From Belliella pelovolcani (GTDB lineage Bacteria; Bacteroidota; Bacteroidia; Cytophagales; Cyclobacteriaceae), in the NCBI RefSeq assembly GCF_900156785.1, contig NZ_FTOP01000015.1, positions 44,628 to 108,627 on the forward strand: a DNA stretch of 64,000 nt, written 5' to 3'. This document shows positions 62,969 through 64,000 of this stretch, piece by piece. How positions within the stretch are numbered: position 1 is the first letter of the stretch; each line of letters starts with the position of its first letter. Below the pieces are notes generated by a model. The model saw only the letters and a program-made list of their open reading frames with translations, was not told where the DNA came from and did no database searches. A program made the position numbers and the translations under genes.

Positions 62969-63660
62969 AACCTAAAACCAATTTGCTTTTCATCATTTCA
63001 AAATGCACCCCTTCCTCCCTCATCCTTCCCCCTATACTTGGTTCAACTTGTCCGCCGTGGCGGATTGTACTTCGTACTTCGTACCCCTTCAAAATTCCTC
63101 CCTCATCCTTTCCCTTTCTATTCGTATTAATCCCAGCGCTTCAGCGCTCCAAATTAAGAAACGCCTCAAGCTAATTTGAACTTCGTCAATTAATTCTTTC
63201 CTCTCAAATCCAAAATAGTTTATTTAATTAGTCCAATTCGTGTAATTAGTGGTTTACTTTTCTCCTTTAACCTTTTCCTCCCTACACCTCCGTTGCGCTC
63301 TCCGCGTCATTTCGTTGCGCCCGTTGCGAGAAATCCTTCCCCCTTTTTCTCCCGATCCCTCGGGACACCCCGACCCCTCGGGGAACCAACCCTACAACCT
63401 GGCCCGTCACTAAAATGATCCAATGGGATCATTTCTTAACGTTCCGTCCTCCTTTAACCTTTCCCCTCTTCCCTAATTTCCTCCCTCATTTCACTCCCAT
63501 TTATTTGCATAATTCCCCCAACTCCCTAAATTTGTTCAACCGAGTAAAAAAATTACTCAACCACCCCCTAAGCACAAACCCTGTGACTGAAAGGGCGAAG
63601 CCGTTTTCAATGTTTAGTCGGTTATATGCTTAATCGATTAAGCGAGCAAAATAAAAATAT
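62969..63660. repeat. Repeat-rich intergenic region with palindromes
   Basis: No gene-like ORF is supported. Words shared with 58.6-59.4 kb include AATTCGTGTAATTAGTGG (63235), TACTTCGTACTTCGTACC (63069) and CGTTGCGCTCTCCGCGTC (63289). Palindromes: TCCGCCGTGGCGGA near 63050, TCCCGATCCCTCGGGA at 63350, CCCCGACCCCTCGGGG at 63368, AAATGATCC/GGATCATTT at 63413-63434, and GCTTAATCGATTAAGC at 63628-63643. Confidence 0.7.
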
Positions 63661-64000
63661 AGCGACACAAAACTCACCAAGACCCACAAAGCTCACAAAA
63701 TTAAATCCTTAGAGATCTTTGTGTTCCTTTGCGCTCTTTGTGTCCCAAATAACTCAATAACCATTCACCTAATAACTAAATCCCCCCACGCTTAACACCC
63801 CGATCCCTCGGGGCATCCCGATCCCTCGGGGCATCCCGATCCCTCGGGGAACCAAATTTAGTGCTCTTCGTGCTTCATAGAGCTCTTAGTGTCCCAAAAA
63901 AAAGAAGCGACACAAAACTCACCAAGACCCACAAAGCTCACAAAATTAAATCCTTAGAGATCTTTGTGTTCCTTTGCGCTCTTTGTGTCCCAAATAACTC
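63661..64000. repeat. Long direct repeat, 245-bp period, reaching the window edge
   Basis: Positions 63661-63755 (beginning AGCGACACAAAACTCACC) recur identically at 63906-64000, where the window ends. Between the copies is a three-fold array of the 18-bp palindromic unit CATCCCGATCCCTCGGGG at 63798-63849. The copies could be two units of a larger tandem repeat continuing outside. Confidence 0.9.
63798..63849. repeat. Three tandem 18-bp palindromic units
   Basis: CCCCGATCCCTCGGGG at 63798-63813, then CATCCCGATCCCTCGGGG at 63814-63831 and 63832-63849. The same core is at 63350-63365, and the related TCCCGAT...ATCGGGA core is in the tRNA-Ala relics. Confidence 0.85.

Noticed and set aside
58605..64000. 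A prophage or integrative element
   Set aside because: No integrase, transposase, phage structural gene, or attachment site pair with a tRNA was found; only repeats and membrane genes.

Overview
The window looks like a chromosome segment from a Bacteroidota bacterium, most likely order Cytophagales near Algoriphagus/Cyclobacteriaceae. This is inferred from the gene families, not from a database search. The signs are tandem SusC/SusD pairs, DUF4252 genes beside an ECF sigma factor, a bacillithiol BshC, AT-rich intergenic DNA, and several promoters that fit the Bacteroidota TTTG-N19-TAnnTTTG form. No integrase, transposase, rRNA gene, CRISPR array or replication origin was seen.

Layout. 1-3.2 kb (minus): end of a PD40/TPR lipoprotein, a small conserved protein, and a DUF4143 AAA ATPase preceded by four direct repeats at 32-33 bp spacing. 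3.6-5.8 kb: two iron-sulfur electron-transfer genes. 5.9-8.9 kb: tRNA-Phe and an ECF sigma/DUF4252 cluster. 9-11.6 kb: ferrochelatase and a CynX/NimT-type transporter. 12.4-16.7 kb: argB-argD-argC-argJ. 16.7-18.3 kb: a truncated DUF4143-type ATPase with its own repeats, a CPXCG protein, a flavin-type oxidase, then a tRNA-Ala locus with one intact gene and two tRNA relics carrying palindromes. 18.3-24 kb: recR, clpS, a sodium symporter, an XRE regulator, an alkyltransferase-like protein and small envelope proteins. 24.5-29.5 kb: a threonine-rich leader peptide followed by thrA-thrB-thrC. 30.3-36.3 kb (minus): sucA-sucB-lpd, the 2-oxoglutarate dehydrogenase complex. 36.6-45.7 kb (minus): two SusC/SusD nutrient-uptake pairs. 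46-54 kb: an outer membrane protein, 5-formyl-THF cyclo-ligase, bshC, copper ATPase plus CxxC mini-protein, M16 peptidase, ispF and mnmD. 54.3-58.6 kb: a 1450-residue AsmA-like envelope protein. 58.6-64 kb: a membrane-protein cassette, probably surface polysaccharide, embedded in repeat-rich DNA.

Most genes are ordinary core metabolism in operons (arginine, threonine, TCA cycle). The unusual content lies in three places: the repeat-associated DUF4143 ATPases (one with an altered Walker B motif, one truncated), the tRNA-Ala locus in which hairpin palindromes have replaced tRNA arms, and the repeat mosaic around the last cassette, which includes a gene apparently split by a one-base change in an A run.
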